From DAOUET01 sp034430155 (GTDB lineage: Bacteria; Chloroflexota; Anaerolineae; Anaerolineales; UBA4823), in contig DAOUET010000144.1 of the NCBI GenBank assembly GCA_034430155.1, positions 1 through 48,106 on the forward strand: a DNA stretch of 48,106 bases. The letters run 5' to 3'. The notes beneath the pieces were generated by a model, which saw only the letters and a program-made list of their open reading frames with translations, did no database searches and was not told the DNA's origin. Position 1 is the stretch's first letter. Each line of letters opens with the position of its first letter. This document shows, in pieces, positions 25,323 to 33,035 of this stretch. Made by a program: the position numbers and the translations under genes.

Positions 25323-25811
25323 TCACTGGAGAACCTTCCCACCGGAAGCGTTTTCCTGCTCCAGGATGAGATTGGCTCTTTCAACATCCTGCTCACTTGC
25401 TTGAACGATGACCACCCGGCCACCCAAACGGGTACCTTGGATATAGAGGTGATTGTCAGCCTCGCGTTGTGCGACTCCCATGAAGCAGCCAAGAAAACCA
25501 CCAACAAACGCGCCAGCCAGGATGGCACCCAGGAAGGCGACGATGCCGTACGGTCGTCCAAAACTAAGCAGATTGCATTGGCACCAGCCGACGAGCGCGC
25601 CGAATATCCCGTAGATAGCAATTTCGATGGCAGCGCCCCAGGTCGCGTACCTGGTCACCACCCCGACCGGTTCAGGGTCTAAAAGTTTCCAGATGGCGCT
25701 CTCATTGATCAACGTGCTGATTCTGTCATCGACAAAACCAGCCTCTTTAAGCCTCTGAATGGATCTGGCGGCATCAACATCATGCCAAAATAATGCGATA
25801 ATCGAGTTCAT
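25323..25811 (-). CDS. Glycine-zipper stress-protein-like (YflT/DUF1269-type) protein
   Basis: 162 residues from ATG 25811 (GGAG eight bases upstream). N-terminal ALFWHDVDAARSIQRLKEAGF resembles the YflT/general-stress domain that senses or binds small ligands. The middle holds glycine-rich hydrophobic segments (IAIYGIFGALVGW; AFLGAILAGAFVGGFLGCFMG) of glycine-zipper type that may insert in a membrane. The C-terminus GRVVIVQASEQDVERANLIL is a small alpha-beta unit. It is the first gene behind the strong minus-strand promoter at 25.88-25.91 kb and so heads the cluster. Function not known. Confidence 0.62.
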   Translation of the reverse strand: MNSIIALFWHDVDAARSIQRLKEAGFVDDRISTLINESAIWKLLDPEPVGVVTRYATWGAAIEIAIYGIFGALVGWCQCNLLSFGRPYGIVAFLGAILAGAFVGGFLGCFMGVAQREADNHLYIQGTRLGGRVVIVQASEQDVERANLILEQENASGGKVLQ

Positions 25812-25880
25812 TTTGCATCTCCATATCACATAGTGCCTCGATTTACTGGTATCAAGAAGCCATCTTTGTTCTCTATTTCT

Positions 25881-25908
25881 ATTATACAACTATACTGGAC
25901 AATGTCAA
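25881..25908 (-). promoter_or_regulatory. Sigma70-type promoter for the minus-strand cluster
   Basis: On the minus strand TTGACA (complement of 25903-25908), a 16-base spacer and TATAAT (complement of 25881-25886): both boxes match the consensus fully. The expected start of transcription is near 25874, some 60 bases ahead of the ATG at 25811. Confidence 0.7.
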
Positions 25909-25923
25909 TTATTCTTGTATAAT
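25896..25923 (+). promoter_or_regulatory. Sigma70-type promoter for the XRE-cupin regulator
   Basis: TGGACA (25896-25901), a 16-base spacer and TATAAT (25918-25923). It shares most of its length with the minus-strand promoter, so RNA polymerase can occupy only one at a time. Confidence 0.6.
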
Positions 25924-26006
25924 AGAGGTGTCAAATATTCTGATTAAAGTTATAATCATTTGGTAGAGTCCTTGTATCCAATGCAGATCCAAGTTAAACA
26001 GTAGAG

Positions 26007-26609
26007 ATGGGGAACAGAATGGCCGAAAAACCGGTTCCTAATGTTGGCGTGCGTTTGCGTTCGTTACGAGATCAGCAGGGATTATCTTTAAGAGCGCTGG
26101 CCGAACGCTGCGGTCTATCCATCAATGCCATCAGCCAGATTGAGCGTGGTGAGAATTCCCCGACAGTCTCCACCCTCCATCGCCTGGCGACCGCGCTGAG
26201 TGTGCACATCACCGATCTCTTCCAGGAAGAGACCAAACAAACGATGGTCTTGGTGAAGCGCAACCAAGGGCTTCGCTCGCAAAGCAGTGGTGTTCTAATG
26301 GAGAGCCTGGGGATAGGTTTATTCAACCAGCAGCTAGAGCCTTTCCGGATGGTAATCCAACCCGGGGTCGGGATTAAGGAGGATCTGGTCTCACATTCCG
26401 GTGAGGAGTTCATCCATTGCCTGGAGGGGGAAATCGAATATTCGATTGGAGGCCGTATTTTCCGGCTCGAGCAGGGTGATAGCCTGTTATTTGATGCCAA
26501 CCACCTACATGGTTATCGAAACCGAACAGATAAGCAAGTTGTCGTCCTGATGGTCTTCCTGACCTTTCGAGATCTACAGCTTACCCAGCAACTGCATTTG
26601 CCGGTGTAA
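26007..26609 (+). CDS. XRE-family transcriptional regulator with C-terminal cupin domain
   Basis: Residues ~12-70 form a Cro/cI helix-turn-helix (VRLRSLRDQQGLSLRALAERCGLSINAISQIERGENSPTVSTL region, with recognition helix INAISQIERG). Residues ~110-190 form a small beta-barrel cupin (HSGEEFIHCLEGEIEYSIGG, then LEQGDSLLFDANHLHGYRN), the family's ligand-binding and HxH-type metal site. PuuR-like regulators of this form usually respond to an amine or other small metabolite. It stands alone on the plus strand, divergent from the metal cluster across a shared promoter region. ATG at 26007 or at 26019 (GGGGA upstream) are both possible starts. Confidence 0.9.
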   Translation: MGNRMAEKPVPNVGVRLRSLRDQQGLSLRALAERCGLSINAISQIERGENSPTVSTLHRLATALSVHITDLFQEETKQTMVLVKRNQGLRSQSSGVLMESLGIGLFNQQLEPFRMVIQPGVGIKEDLVSHSGEEFIHCLEGEIEYSIGGRIFRLEQGDSLLFDANHLHGYRNRTDKQVVVLMVFLTFRDLQLTQQLHLPV

Positions 26610-26796
26610 TATAGGGGAAATTACGCAGCCAATACAGCTTGCATCCCACCTGAAGTGCATCAAGAATCCCGAGATGATCGCCAGGCGTTAGCCAGGTTGG
26701 CGCTTGATTTGCTTGTCCTTTTTAGGTAAGATTCAACTGAGAGAATTCGCATTTCGCCATCCTGGTTGGCGCTCTTGCTAACCGCCAGCTTTTCGA

Positions 26797-26826
26797 GCGG
26801 GATACTCGTTTAAGCGAGCATCCCGC
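26797..26826 (+). other. Hairpin upstream of the GTPase gene
   Basis: GCGGGATACTCG (26797-26808), loop TTTAAG, CGAGCATCCCGC (26815-26826): a 12-base stem with one mismatch. There is no T-tract, so it is not a typical terminator. It lies 40 bases before the next ATG, which has no visible ribosome binding site. Confidence 0.4.
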
Positions 26827-26866
26827 CTGACCGGACAACCGCCCGACATAACCAGCCCCTCAAACC

Positions 26867-27856
26867 ATGCCCACCAACCTACCTCCAGAATATTACGAGG
26901 TTGATAAGCGCTACCGGGCCGCCAAAAGTGACCAGGAGAAGATCACCCTGCTGGTAGAGTTGATCAGCACGGTTCCCAAGCACAAGGGCACCGAAAAGCT
27001 GCGCGCCACCCTGAGCAGCCGCCTTGCCAAGCTGCGGGCGGCCACCCAAACCCGCAAGAAGGTCAGCCGGCAAGCCTCCCTGTTCCAGATCGAGCGGGAA
27101 GGCGCCGGGCAGGTGGTTGTGGCTGGTACCACCAACGTGGGCAAATCGGCCCTAGTGGAGGCTCTCACCAACGCCGCTCCCGAAGTATCTGCATCCCCCT
27201 ATACCACCTGGACTCCCACCCCGGGCATGCTGGTCGTGGAAAACGTGCAGATCCAGCTGGTCGACACGCCGCCCCTGGACCGGGATTACCTGGAGCCCGA
27301 ACTGTTGGAACTGATCCGCCACGCCGACCTGCTCTTGCTGGTAGTCGACTTGCAAACCGAACCCATCCGCCAGCTGCAGCGCTCTCTGGCTATTCTGGAA
27401 GCTAACCGCATCCAACCCTTGCATCTGGACGCCGATCACCCTGATTGCGAACCCCCGGGATGCCTGCCGTTGCTGGTGGCGGTCAACAAATGCGACGACC
27501 GCGATTCCGAAGAGATCTATGAGATTTTCTGCCAGCTGATGGAGGGGCATTGGCCCTGCCAACCCGTTTCAGCCGCCAGCGGATACAACCTGGAAGACCT
27601 CAAGCAGGCTATTTTACACAGATTGGGGGTTATGCGCATCTATTCCAAGCCTCCCGGCAAAGATCCCGACCTGACGGTACCCTTCGTCATGCCGCGCGGC
27701 AGCACCGTCATCGAGTTCGCCAGCCAGATCCACCTGGATTTCCTGCGGGAGTTGAAATCCGCCCGGGTGTGGGGCAGCGGCGTGTTCGACGGTCAAATCG
27801 TGGGGCGCGACCATGTTCTGCACGACCGCGATGTGGTGGAACTGCGCCGGCGCTGA
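26867..27856 (+). CDS. DRG/OBG-type GTPase with C-terminal TGS domain
   Basis: 329 residues. An N-terminal basic helical part (1-~75) is followed by a GTPase domain with G1 GTTNVGKSALV, G3 VDTPP, G4 NKCD and an SAASG G5. The last ~65 residues, from FVMPRGSTVIEFASQIHLDF, are a TGS domain, which in DRG/Obg-related and RelA proteins contacts RNA or the ribosome. This is the order of DRG-type GTPases, which are common in archaea and found in some Chloroflexota. The gene is visibly richer in G+C than its flanks. No ribosome binding site is seen; a hairpin precedes it. Confidence 0.85.
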   Translation: MPTNLPPEYYEVDKRYRAAKSDQEKITLLVELISTVPKHKGTEKLRATLSSRLAKLRAATQTRKKVSRQASLFQIEREGAGQVVVAGTTNVGKSALVEALTNAAPEVSASPYTTWTPTPGMLVVENVQIQLVDTPPLDRDYLEPELLELIRHADLLLLVVDLQTEPIRQLQRSLAILEANRIQPLHLDADHPDCEPPGCLPLLVAVNKCDDRDSEEIYEIFCQLMEGHWPCQPVSAASGYNLEDLKQAILHRLGVMRIYSKPPGKDPDLTVPFVMPRGSTVIEFASQIHLDFLRELKSARVWGSGVFDGQIVGRDHVLHDRDVVELRRR

Positions 27857-27860
27857 TTCC

Positions 27861-27900
27861 AGACCTGAAAGATTTCTATCTTTTTAAACTCTTCAGGTCT
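27861..27900. repeat. Degenerate REP-like palindrome next to the transposase remnant
   Basis: AGACCTGAA (27861-27869) and TTCAGGTCT (27892-27900) are the outer arms of the palindrome that flanks the intact transposase at 34 kb; the inner part has drifted. Confidence 0.6.
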
Positions 27901-28174
27901 CCTCATCTTCCGAAACCAAATAATCAAGGGTTCCTCCACCTCTTTGGATCTGTAAGTGATAGGCGGTGAAATGATCCAGGTCATTGAACCAATCCAGAAC
28001 ATGATCACACTGGATTCGAGCAGGTTTTGTTGATTGGGACTCTTGAAAGGAAGAGGTAGGCCAGGCCCGAAAGTCATCGATATGGCCGTGCTTTTGGGGG
28101 TTGCGGTGGATGAATTCCACCAAGTTTATGAAATGGGAATCGGGGTCGACTTCAATCCGTCTGAAAGGTTTTAT
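27893..28174 (-). pseudogene. 5'-truncated REP-associated (Y1-type) transposase remnant
   Basis: Only the C-terminal ~90 residues remain (KPFRRIEV, HFINLVEFIHRNPQKHG, DDFRAWPTSSFQE, GTLDYL). They align residue by residue with the end of the intact transposase at 33976-34590 (KPFRRLEV, HFINLVAYIHRNPQKHG, DDFRAWPYSSYQE, GTIDYL). A TAA stands immediately upstream of the conserved part, and the N-terminal catalytic HxH half is gone. Palindrome remnants lie on both sides. Confidence 0.75.
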
Positions 28175-28197
28175 TTATGGATCAGCATCATGGACGA

Positions 28198-28845
28198 TTA
28201 TGGTATAGGTTGAAACCTTTCAGGTCTCTCGTAGGTTTCGTCGCGAGGCAATTTTTTTAATAAGGGCCACAAGACAATCGCGGTGCAGAGAGAGGGTATG
28301 GTTACAGCTACCAATGCTTCATATAAACCGGAGATATCCCCGAAGATCAGACCCGCAATAGCAAAGCCAAGCATGTTGGTTGGAATCCACCAGATAGCTT
28401 TGGGAACATTCGCTCGCAGAATCAGCCATTGGGCCACCCCAATGATGATACCGAGGATAATACCTGCCAGCATGGAATACCAAATTGAATTAGGAACATT
28501 GATAGTGCCTAAAGGGTTGTAGCGTAGACCGATATCTAAAAATGCAAGTGACCAACCCAAGGTGGTGGTCAGTACCCACCAGCCCATTCGTGGCAGTTTC
28601 AGGCTGAGCAAGAGATATTGGATAATGCCAAGTATGACTCCATACAAAGGTATAAAAGCATAGGCCAGCATATAATCTTCAGTGATTCGAGTCTTTCCTG
28701 CCACCAAAATGGTGTCACCTACCACCTTCTCGATAAGGGATAGGGGCACCCAGGAGAGAGCAAACGTGATGGCAAAACTGAAAAATCCCGAAGAAACCCA
28801 TCCAAGGTAGAAGACCCCGTCTATGGTTTTGTCGCTTGTTTTCAT
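28198..28845 (-). CDS. Polytopic membrane protein of unknown function
   Basis: About 215 residues from ATG 28845 with six or seven hydrophobic segments and a recurring R/K-A-x-W-W pattern (LPRMGWWVLTTTLGW; VPKAIWWIPTNMLGF; GVAQWLILRANV). The internal similarity suggests duplicated helix pairs. No family was recognised. The frame extends upstream to 28908, but that part derives from the MITE-like hairpin element, which argues for the later ATG. The 3' end lies within a REP half-repeat. Confidence 0.65.
   Translation of the reverse strand: MKTSDKTIDGVFYLGWVSSGFFSFAITFALSWVPLSLIEKVVGDTILVAGKTRITEDYMLAYAFIPLYGVILGIIQYLLLSLKLPRMGWWVLTTTLGWSLAFLDIGLRYNPLGTINVPNSIWYSMLAGIILGIIIGVAQWLILRANVPKAIWWIPTNMLGFAIAGLIFGDISGLYEALVAVTIPSLCTAIVLWPLLKKLPRDETYERPERFQPIP
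28211..28227. repeat. Half copy of the REP-like palindrome
   Basis: TGAAACCTTTCAGGTCT matches the right arm of the palindromes at 33.96 and 34.63 kb. It supplies the last sense codons of the minus-strand membrane protein gene (ERFQPIP), so that gene now ends inside the repeat. Confidence 0.6.
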
Positions 28846-28851
28846 AATCAT

Positions 28852-28946
28852 AGGACTTACGCAGTTGGTGGGAGGATGGGGGTGTTTGGGCGGGCGTTGC
28901 CCGCCCAAACACCCCCGATTTTCCCCTGAACTGCGTAACTACTAAA
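28852..28946. mobile_element. MITE-like element with an 18-bp perfect hairpin
   Basis: Terminal inverted repeats of the form ACTTACGCAGTT / AACTGCGTAACT bound a core in which GGGGGTGTTTGGGCGGGC (28878-28895) pairs perfectly with 28899-28916 around a GTT loop. No coding capacity. A 34-base piece (28913-28946) recurs exactly, inverted, at 37910-37943. ACTTACGCA ends are frequent at insertion sequences in cyanobacteria and Chloroflexota, so it is probably moved by an IS transposase elsewhere. Confidence 0.68.
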
Positions 28947-29277
28947 TTAATAACCTTTCAACATAGATCCAGCCGTCCGTTAGGTTGATAGGATAATTCT
29001 CTATGCTTCGATTCCTCTGCAAAGAATTATACAGGCAAAGATCAAGTCCATAGACTGTGATACCTTCCACAGCCCAGTACCGCTTCCCACCCCGACCAGG
29101 GGGAAGTGTCCTTAGTACCGGATTCCGTAAACCCTTTACGGGTATAGCGCATATTCTTCGTTCAAGGGCGACAACATACCGTTCCAGTTGTATTGTTTGG
29201 TTTGATAAATAGACCGTCGAAAGGATTGTCGGGGCTTCTTCGAGGTCCCTCAAAGTTTTCTAACCGGAGCTTATTTT

Positions 29278-29709
29278 ATGGCGCTTGTATGGTTTTTCAT
29301 CATGCCATTAGATGCGAAAAGATTCGGATGGTCACCATCCTTTCCGGTGTGGTTAAAGGTTTTGGGGGTAGTGGCTTTATTACCATCTTTATTTTTAATC
29401 TATCGATCAACTGTTGAAAACACATACCTTTCAACATTGGTCAGAATACAGAATGATCGCAAACAAAAAGTAATTTCCACAGGGGTTTATGGCTTGGTGA
29501 GACATCCATTGTATCTTGGCGTTCTGTTAATGCTCCTCGGGGCTCCTCTGCTGCTGGATTCAATATGCGGCTTAATCATTGGTTTGATTGGCATTATTAG
29601 TTTAGTGGGCAGGATCATTGGTGAAGAAAAAATGCTAGTCAATAAATTGGAAGGTTACGAAGATTATAAGAAGAAGGTAAAAAATAGACTTATCCCATAT
29701 GTTTGGTAA
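29278..29709 (+). CDS. ICMT-family methyltransferase, N-terminally truncated
   Basis: 143 residues with the family core: MPLDAKRFGWSPSFP, ISTGVYGLVRHPLYLGVLLM, GEEKMLVNKLEGYEDYKKKV and RLIPYVW. Full-length relatives of this type have about 60-70 additional N-terminal residues with two more helices. In-frame homology-like sequence (FLTGAYF) continues upstream of the ATG but is closed by a stop ~70 bases earlier, and no ribosome binding site precedes the ATG. It is therefore probably a broken gene whose 5' end has been replaced, close to the MITE-like element. Confidence 0.65.
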   Translation: MALVWFFIMPLDAKRFGWSPSFPVWLKVLGVVALLPSLFLIYRSTVENTYLSTLVRIQNDRKQKVISTGVYGLVRHPLYLGVLLMLLGAPLLLDSICGLIIGLIGIISLVGRIIGEEKMLVNKLEGYEDYKKKVKNRLIPYVW

Positions 29710-29711
29710 TC

Positions 29712-30182
29712 TACCTTACACGCGCGTACCCAGCCAGGGGTTGCATCCCGAGCATCGAAAAGGCGCGGGTGTTCAAAGTCGATCACCCCGACATTCCGGA
29801 CCGGACAGCGCAGTAATCTTTGACTATTCCTACAACGAAATCATGCACGACGCGCGCAGCAGCAAGGTGAAGATGTTGCGGTGTGTAGCGCAGGTGACCG
29901 GCGAGCAGTTTCCTTTCGGGATTGATCAAGGCCAGACTGAGCCATTTCTTAGCCAGGGGGATTCTGCGATGTTCGCAACGCGACGCCCGAGGATCTCAAA
30001 CGGCTGTATTTTACTGGCCCGAGCACATCATCGGTTGCCTGTCTCACATCGTTACCAGAGGAGATTATGCTTTGGAGTGTTTGAAGATAGTTAGACTGCC
30101 GATCTGGTTAAGGATCGAACTGTGGATCCGCACCATCTCCGTGGTGCAATACATCAGCCTGTTGAAAAATGGTTCAAAATGA
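29712..30182 (+). pseudogene. Decayed leucine-carboxyl-methyltransferase-type SAM methyltransferase
   Basis: Three frames carry consecutive pieces of one protein: EKARVFKVDHPDIP (29.75-29.80 kb), then AVIFDYSYNEIMHD, MLRCVAQVTGEQFPFGIDQG and TEPFLSQ (29.81-29.96 kb), then ATPEDLKRLYFTGP (29.97-30.02 kb). These are the order and motifs of the TIGR00027/PPM1-type methyltransferases (RVFEVDHP; FDY; GIEEGQ-like). The SAM-binding start is missing and at least two frameshifts are present. Clearly a pseudogene. Confidence 0.7.
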
Positions 30183-30537
30183 TACAATTGCTGGGGTTAA
30201 TACTGTTAGAAAAAAGTATTTTTGGCTTATTTCTGTGTACATAGTTTCATATCCAGCATTCTTATAAGAGAATATCCAATAATAAGAAAATTCGTAATGC
30301 ACAACCCGCGAGGTCGGGGAGTCTCTCTCTTGGATGTTGTTGACTTGGCTGCTTTCGATATGACAACCAATCAATGGGATTTATCGAATTTCGTTGCGAT
30401 AGGTTCGGTTGATTCTCCCGATCCGCTATCATATCGAATGAGAAGTGACCAACATCACTTGCCAGGGGGATTACCCGGGGTCGAACGATTGAAAAGCAAC
30501 ATTATGCGAAAGAAAGCCAATCAAAAGGAGTGTTGCC
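30183..30537. other. Gene-free stretch before the ABC operon
   Basis: No protein-like frame is convincing here. It ends with AAAGGAG at 30524-30530, the ribosome binding site of the ABC ATPase. No promoter with good boxes was recognised. Confidence 0.5.
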
Positions 30538-31410
30538 GTGAGTGCTATTGAAGCCAACCACCTGACAAAGTATTATGGCAAAGCCCGGGGCATCATTGAT
30601 GTCTCATTTCACGTGGATGAAAAGGAGATTTTTGGTTTCATCGGGCCGAACGGGGCAGGTAAATCCACCACCATCCGTTTGCTCTTATCTCTGATCTATC
30701 CCACCAGTGGAAGTGCTACAATCTTTGGCAAGGACTGCATCAAGTACGGGCCTGAACTCAGACAGGAAATCGGCTATCTGCCTTCCGATGTTTTCTACTA
30801 CGAACGCATGAAAGTCATTGACCTGCTCAAGTATTCAGCCAGTTTTTACAAACAAGACTCCACGCAGCGCATGCATGAATTGGCCGAGCTGATGGAGCTG
30901 GAGCTGAACCGCCGCATAGAGGATCTCTCTTACGGAAACAAAAAGAAAGTGGGCATTGTGCAGGGGCTCTTGCACCAACCAAAACTGCTTTTCCTCGACG
31001 AACCCACCGCCGGTCTCGACCCGCTCATGCAGCGAAAATTCTTCCAACTCATCCGAGAGGAAAATCAACGCGGGGTCACGGTCTTTTTCTCATCGCACAT
31101 CCTGGGCGAAGTGCAAAAAATGTGCAACCGCGTAGGCATCATCAAAGAGGGCCGGATCATCGAAATCGCAGACATCCGCACCCTGCAACAGAACAATTAC
31201 AAAAAAGTCCGGGTGGCGGCCAACGGTCTCGATGCCACCTATTTTGACATACCCGGAGTGACCAATCTGGAGCACAGCAATGGGGTGGTCCACTTCTTCT
31301 ACAAAGGCGATATCAATACGGTCATGCGGAAGATCAGTGAAATAACGGTCTCCGATGTGACGGTTGAGGAGCCGACTTTGGAAGAGATCTTTATGCACTA
31401 TTACGAGTAG
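30538..31410 (+). CDS. ABC transporter ATP-binding protein (ABC-2 exporter type)
   Basis: Nucleotide-binding subunit with Walker A GPNGAGKST, a Q-loop region, signature LSYGNKKKVG, Walker B LLFLDEPTAGLDP and H-loop SSHIL. 290 residues with a C-terminal extension (LEEIFMHYYE) usual in CcmA/BcrA-type exporters of drugs or lipids. GTG start preceded by AAAGGAG with seven bases spacing. It ends directly before the first permease gene. Confidence 0.93.
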   Translation: MSAIEANHLTKYYGKARGIIDVSFHVDEKEIFGFIGPNGAGKSTTIRLLLSLIYPTSGSATIFGKDCIKYGPELRQEIGYLPSDVFYYERMKVIDLLKYSASFYKQDSTQRMHELAELMELELNRRIEDLSYGNKKKVGIVQGLLHQPKLLFLDEPTAGLDPLMQRKFFQLIREENQRGVTVFFSSHILGEVQKMCNRVGIIKEGRIIEIADIRTLQQNNYKKVRVAANGLDATYFDIPGVTNLEHSNGVVHFFYKGDINTVMRKISEITVSDVTVEEPTLEEIFMHYYE

Positions 31411-31419
31411 GTGATGACC

Positions 31420-32229
31420 ATGCGTATGAACATTTTTCAGCAAGAGTTCAAAATGCACTTGAGATCCGTGATCACCTGGTCGGTGTCGGTGGCGGCGTTG
31501 ATCTTTGTCTTTGTTTCGCTGTTTTCCTCTTTTGCGCAAGATGCAGCGCTTTTGAACGAAGCGATGGCCAAATTCCCGAAAGAGCTGCTCACCGCCTTTG
31601 GCATGAACGGCGTGGACCTCTCCACGCTTCTGGGCTATTTCAGCTTTGCCTTTCTCTTTGCCCAGATCTGTCTGGCGATCCAGGCGGCGAATTACGGGTT
31701 TTCGTTGGTCTCTATCGAAGAACGAGAATGGACGGCGGATTTTCTGTTGGCCAAGCCGGTGGGGCGTGCCCAGATCCTGACCAGCAAATTGCTGGCCGCG
31801 CTGAGCGGCTTGACCATCACCAATATGGTCGTCTGGATCAGCAGTTTTGGCTTTATAAATTTGTTCAAAGGGGATAGAACCTATGAAACCAAACCTTTGC
31901 TGCTGTTGCTGCTGAGTATCGTGGTCTTCCAACTGTTTTTCCTGACCGTAGGCCTGGCGGTTTCGCTGCTTTTGAAAAGGATCAGGAGCGTGACGCCCTA
32001 TGCGATGGCGCTCGGATTTGGGATGTACGTCCTGAGCGTTTTTGGCGACATGCTTGGTGAGAGTACATTGGAAAAGATCACACCCTTTAAACATTTTGAC
32101 CCCAATTACATCATCCAACACGGAGCCTATGACCTGCCCCTGGTGATGATCAGTGTGGCCGCAATCATTATCTCTCTGGTCGGCAGTTACTGGCTGTACA
32201 CCCGCAGAGACATTCCTTCGGTGACATGA
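31420..32229 (+). CDS. ABC-2 type permease
   Basis: About 270 residues with six hydrophobic segments. The N-terminus MNIFQQEFKMHLRSVITW has the amphipathic pattern of ABC-2 permeases, and the segment ANYGFSLVSIEEREWTADFLLAKPVGR between helices 2 and 3 matches the E-R-E coupling loop of the family. ATG at 31420 has AGGTGA upstream; GTG 31411 or ATG 31426 are alternatives. Its stop overlaps an ATG of the second permease. With the ATPase and the second permease it forms a heteromeric exporter. Confidence 0.88.
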   Translation: MRMNIFQQEFKMHLRSVITWSVSVAALIFVFVSLFSSFAQDAALLNEAMAKFPKELLTAFGMNGVDLSTLLGYFSFAFLFAQICLAIQAANYGFSLVSIEEREWTADFLLAKPVGRAQILTSKLLAALSGLTITNMVVWISSFGFINLFKGDRTYETKPLLLLLLSIVVFQLFFLTVGLAVSLLLKRIRSVTPYAMALGFGMYVLSVFGDMLGESTLEKITPFKHFDPNYIIQHGAYDLPLVMISVAAIIISLVGSYWLYTRRDIPSVT

Positions 32230-32240
32230 GGAGGCGACGC

Positions 32241-33035
32241 ATGAATATTTTTCTCAGAGAACTCAAAGCAAACTTTAAATCACTGATCATCTGGGGCGTC
32301 ATTGTCATCCTGTTCGCCGTTGTAGGCTTTGCCAAATTCTCCGCCTACGCGGGCAACCCCGATATGTTGGCGATATTGAACGAGTTGCCGCAGGCTTTCC
32401 TAGACGCATTCAATATGCAAGCGTTTAACCTGACCACGCTGAGCGGCTTTTACGGTGTGATGTTCACGTACTTTGCGCTCATCCTGTCCATTGCAGCGTC
32501 TATGTGGGGCAGCGACATCATCTCCAAAGAAGAGCGCGACAAAACCGTCGAGTTTTCGCTGACCCTGCCGGTGACCCGCAGCCGCCTGGTGACCGCCAAA
32601 ACCCTGGCGGGGCTGGTCAATTGCATCGGCTTGCTGCTGATTACCTGGGGAGTGACGGTCATCAGCGCACAATCCTACCAACCGGACAGCGAATTCTATG
32701 ACTTTTTGAACCTGTCCATACTGGCTTTGTTCATCATGCAGTTGATCTTCCTGGCGATCGGCATCTTCCTGGGCTGCGCCATGAAACGGTACAAACGGGC
32801 CAGTTCTGTGGCGGTATCTCTGTTGCTGGGAACCTATTTCCTGTCTATCATTTCAGAGCTAAATAAAAACCTGGGGTTTCTCAAGTACTTTTCTCCCTTC
32901 AGGTATTTCGATCCGGGTATGCTGCTGCACGACTCAAGGATTGATATGACTTTCGTATGGCTGTCGCTTGGGATCATTTTGGTGAGCATGGTGGGTGCAT
33001 ATCTGACCTATGCCAGGAGAGATTTGTACATTTAG
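32241..33035 (+). CDS. ABC-2 type permease
   Basis: Paralogue of the preceding permease: MNIFLRELKANFKSLIIW at the start, SKEERDKTVEFSLTLPVTRSR in the coupling loop and six hydrophobic segments ending LTYARRDLYI. ATG at 32241 follows GAGGAGG at six bases and aligns with the paralogue's start; the ATG at 32226 overlapping the previous stop is less likely. Substrate of the exporter unknown; no immunity or regulator gene is attached. Confidence 0.9.
   Translation: MNIFLRELKANFKSLIIWGVIVILFAVVGFAKFSAYAGNPDMLAILNELPQAFLDAFNMQAFNLTTLSGFYGVMFTYFALILSIAASMWGSDIISKEERDKTVEFSLTLPVTRSRLVTAKTLAGLVNCIGLLLITWGVTVISAQSYQPDSEFYDFLNLSILALFIMQLIFLAIGIFLGCAMKRYKRASSVAVSLLLGTYFLSIISELNKNLGFLKYFSPFRYFDPGMLLHDSRIDMTFVWLSLGIILVSMVGAYLTYARRDLYI

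Larger units (their letters stand above)
25878..25926. promoter_or_regulatory. 12-bp inverted repeat framing two overlapping divergent promoters
   Basis: TCTATTATACAA (25878-25889) and TTGTATAATAGA (25915-25926) are perfect inverted repeats, 25 bases apart. Each arm contains the -10 box of one of two divergent promoters. A dimeric regulator that binds both arms would control the minus-strand cluster and the XRE-cupin gene together; autoregulation by that XRE protein is a reasonable guess. Confidence 0.6.

Noticed and set aside
26610..26866. tRNA or small RNA gene in the gap after the XRE regulator
   Set aside because: No cloverleaf, no conserved T-loop sequence; only an imperfect hairpin near the end.
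28942..29253. 103-codon minus-strand frame beside the MITE-like element
   Set aside because: It starts without a ribosome binding site, begins inside the repeat end and shows no family motif. It could be a transposase scrap but cannot be supported.
31090..32121. 343-codon minus-strand frame opposite the ABC operon
   Set aside because: Composition is rich in His, Gln and Arg with no domain pattern; it is the antisense of the well-supported ATPase and permease genes.
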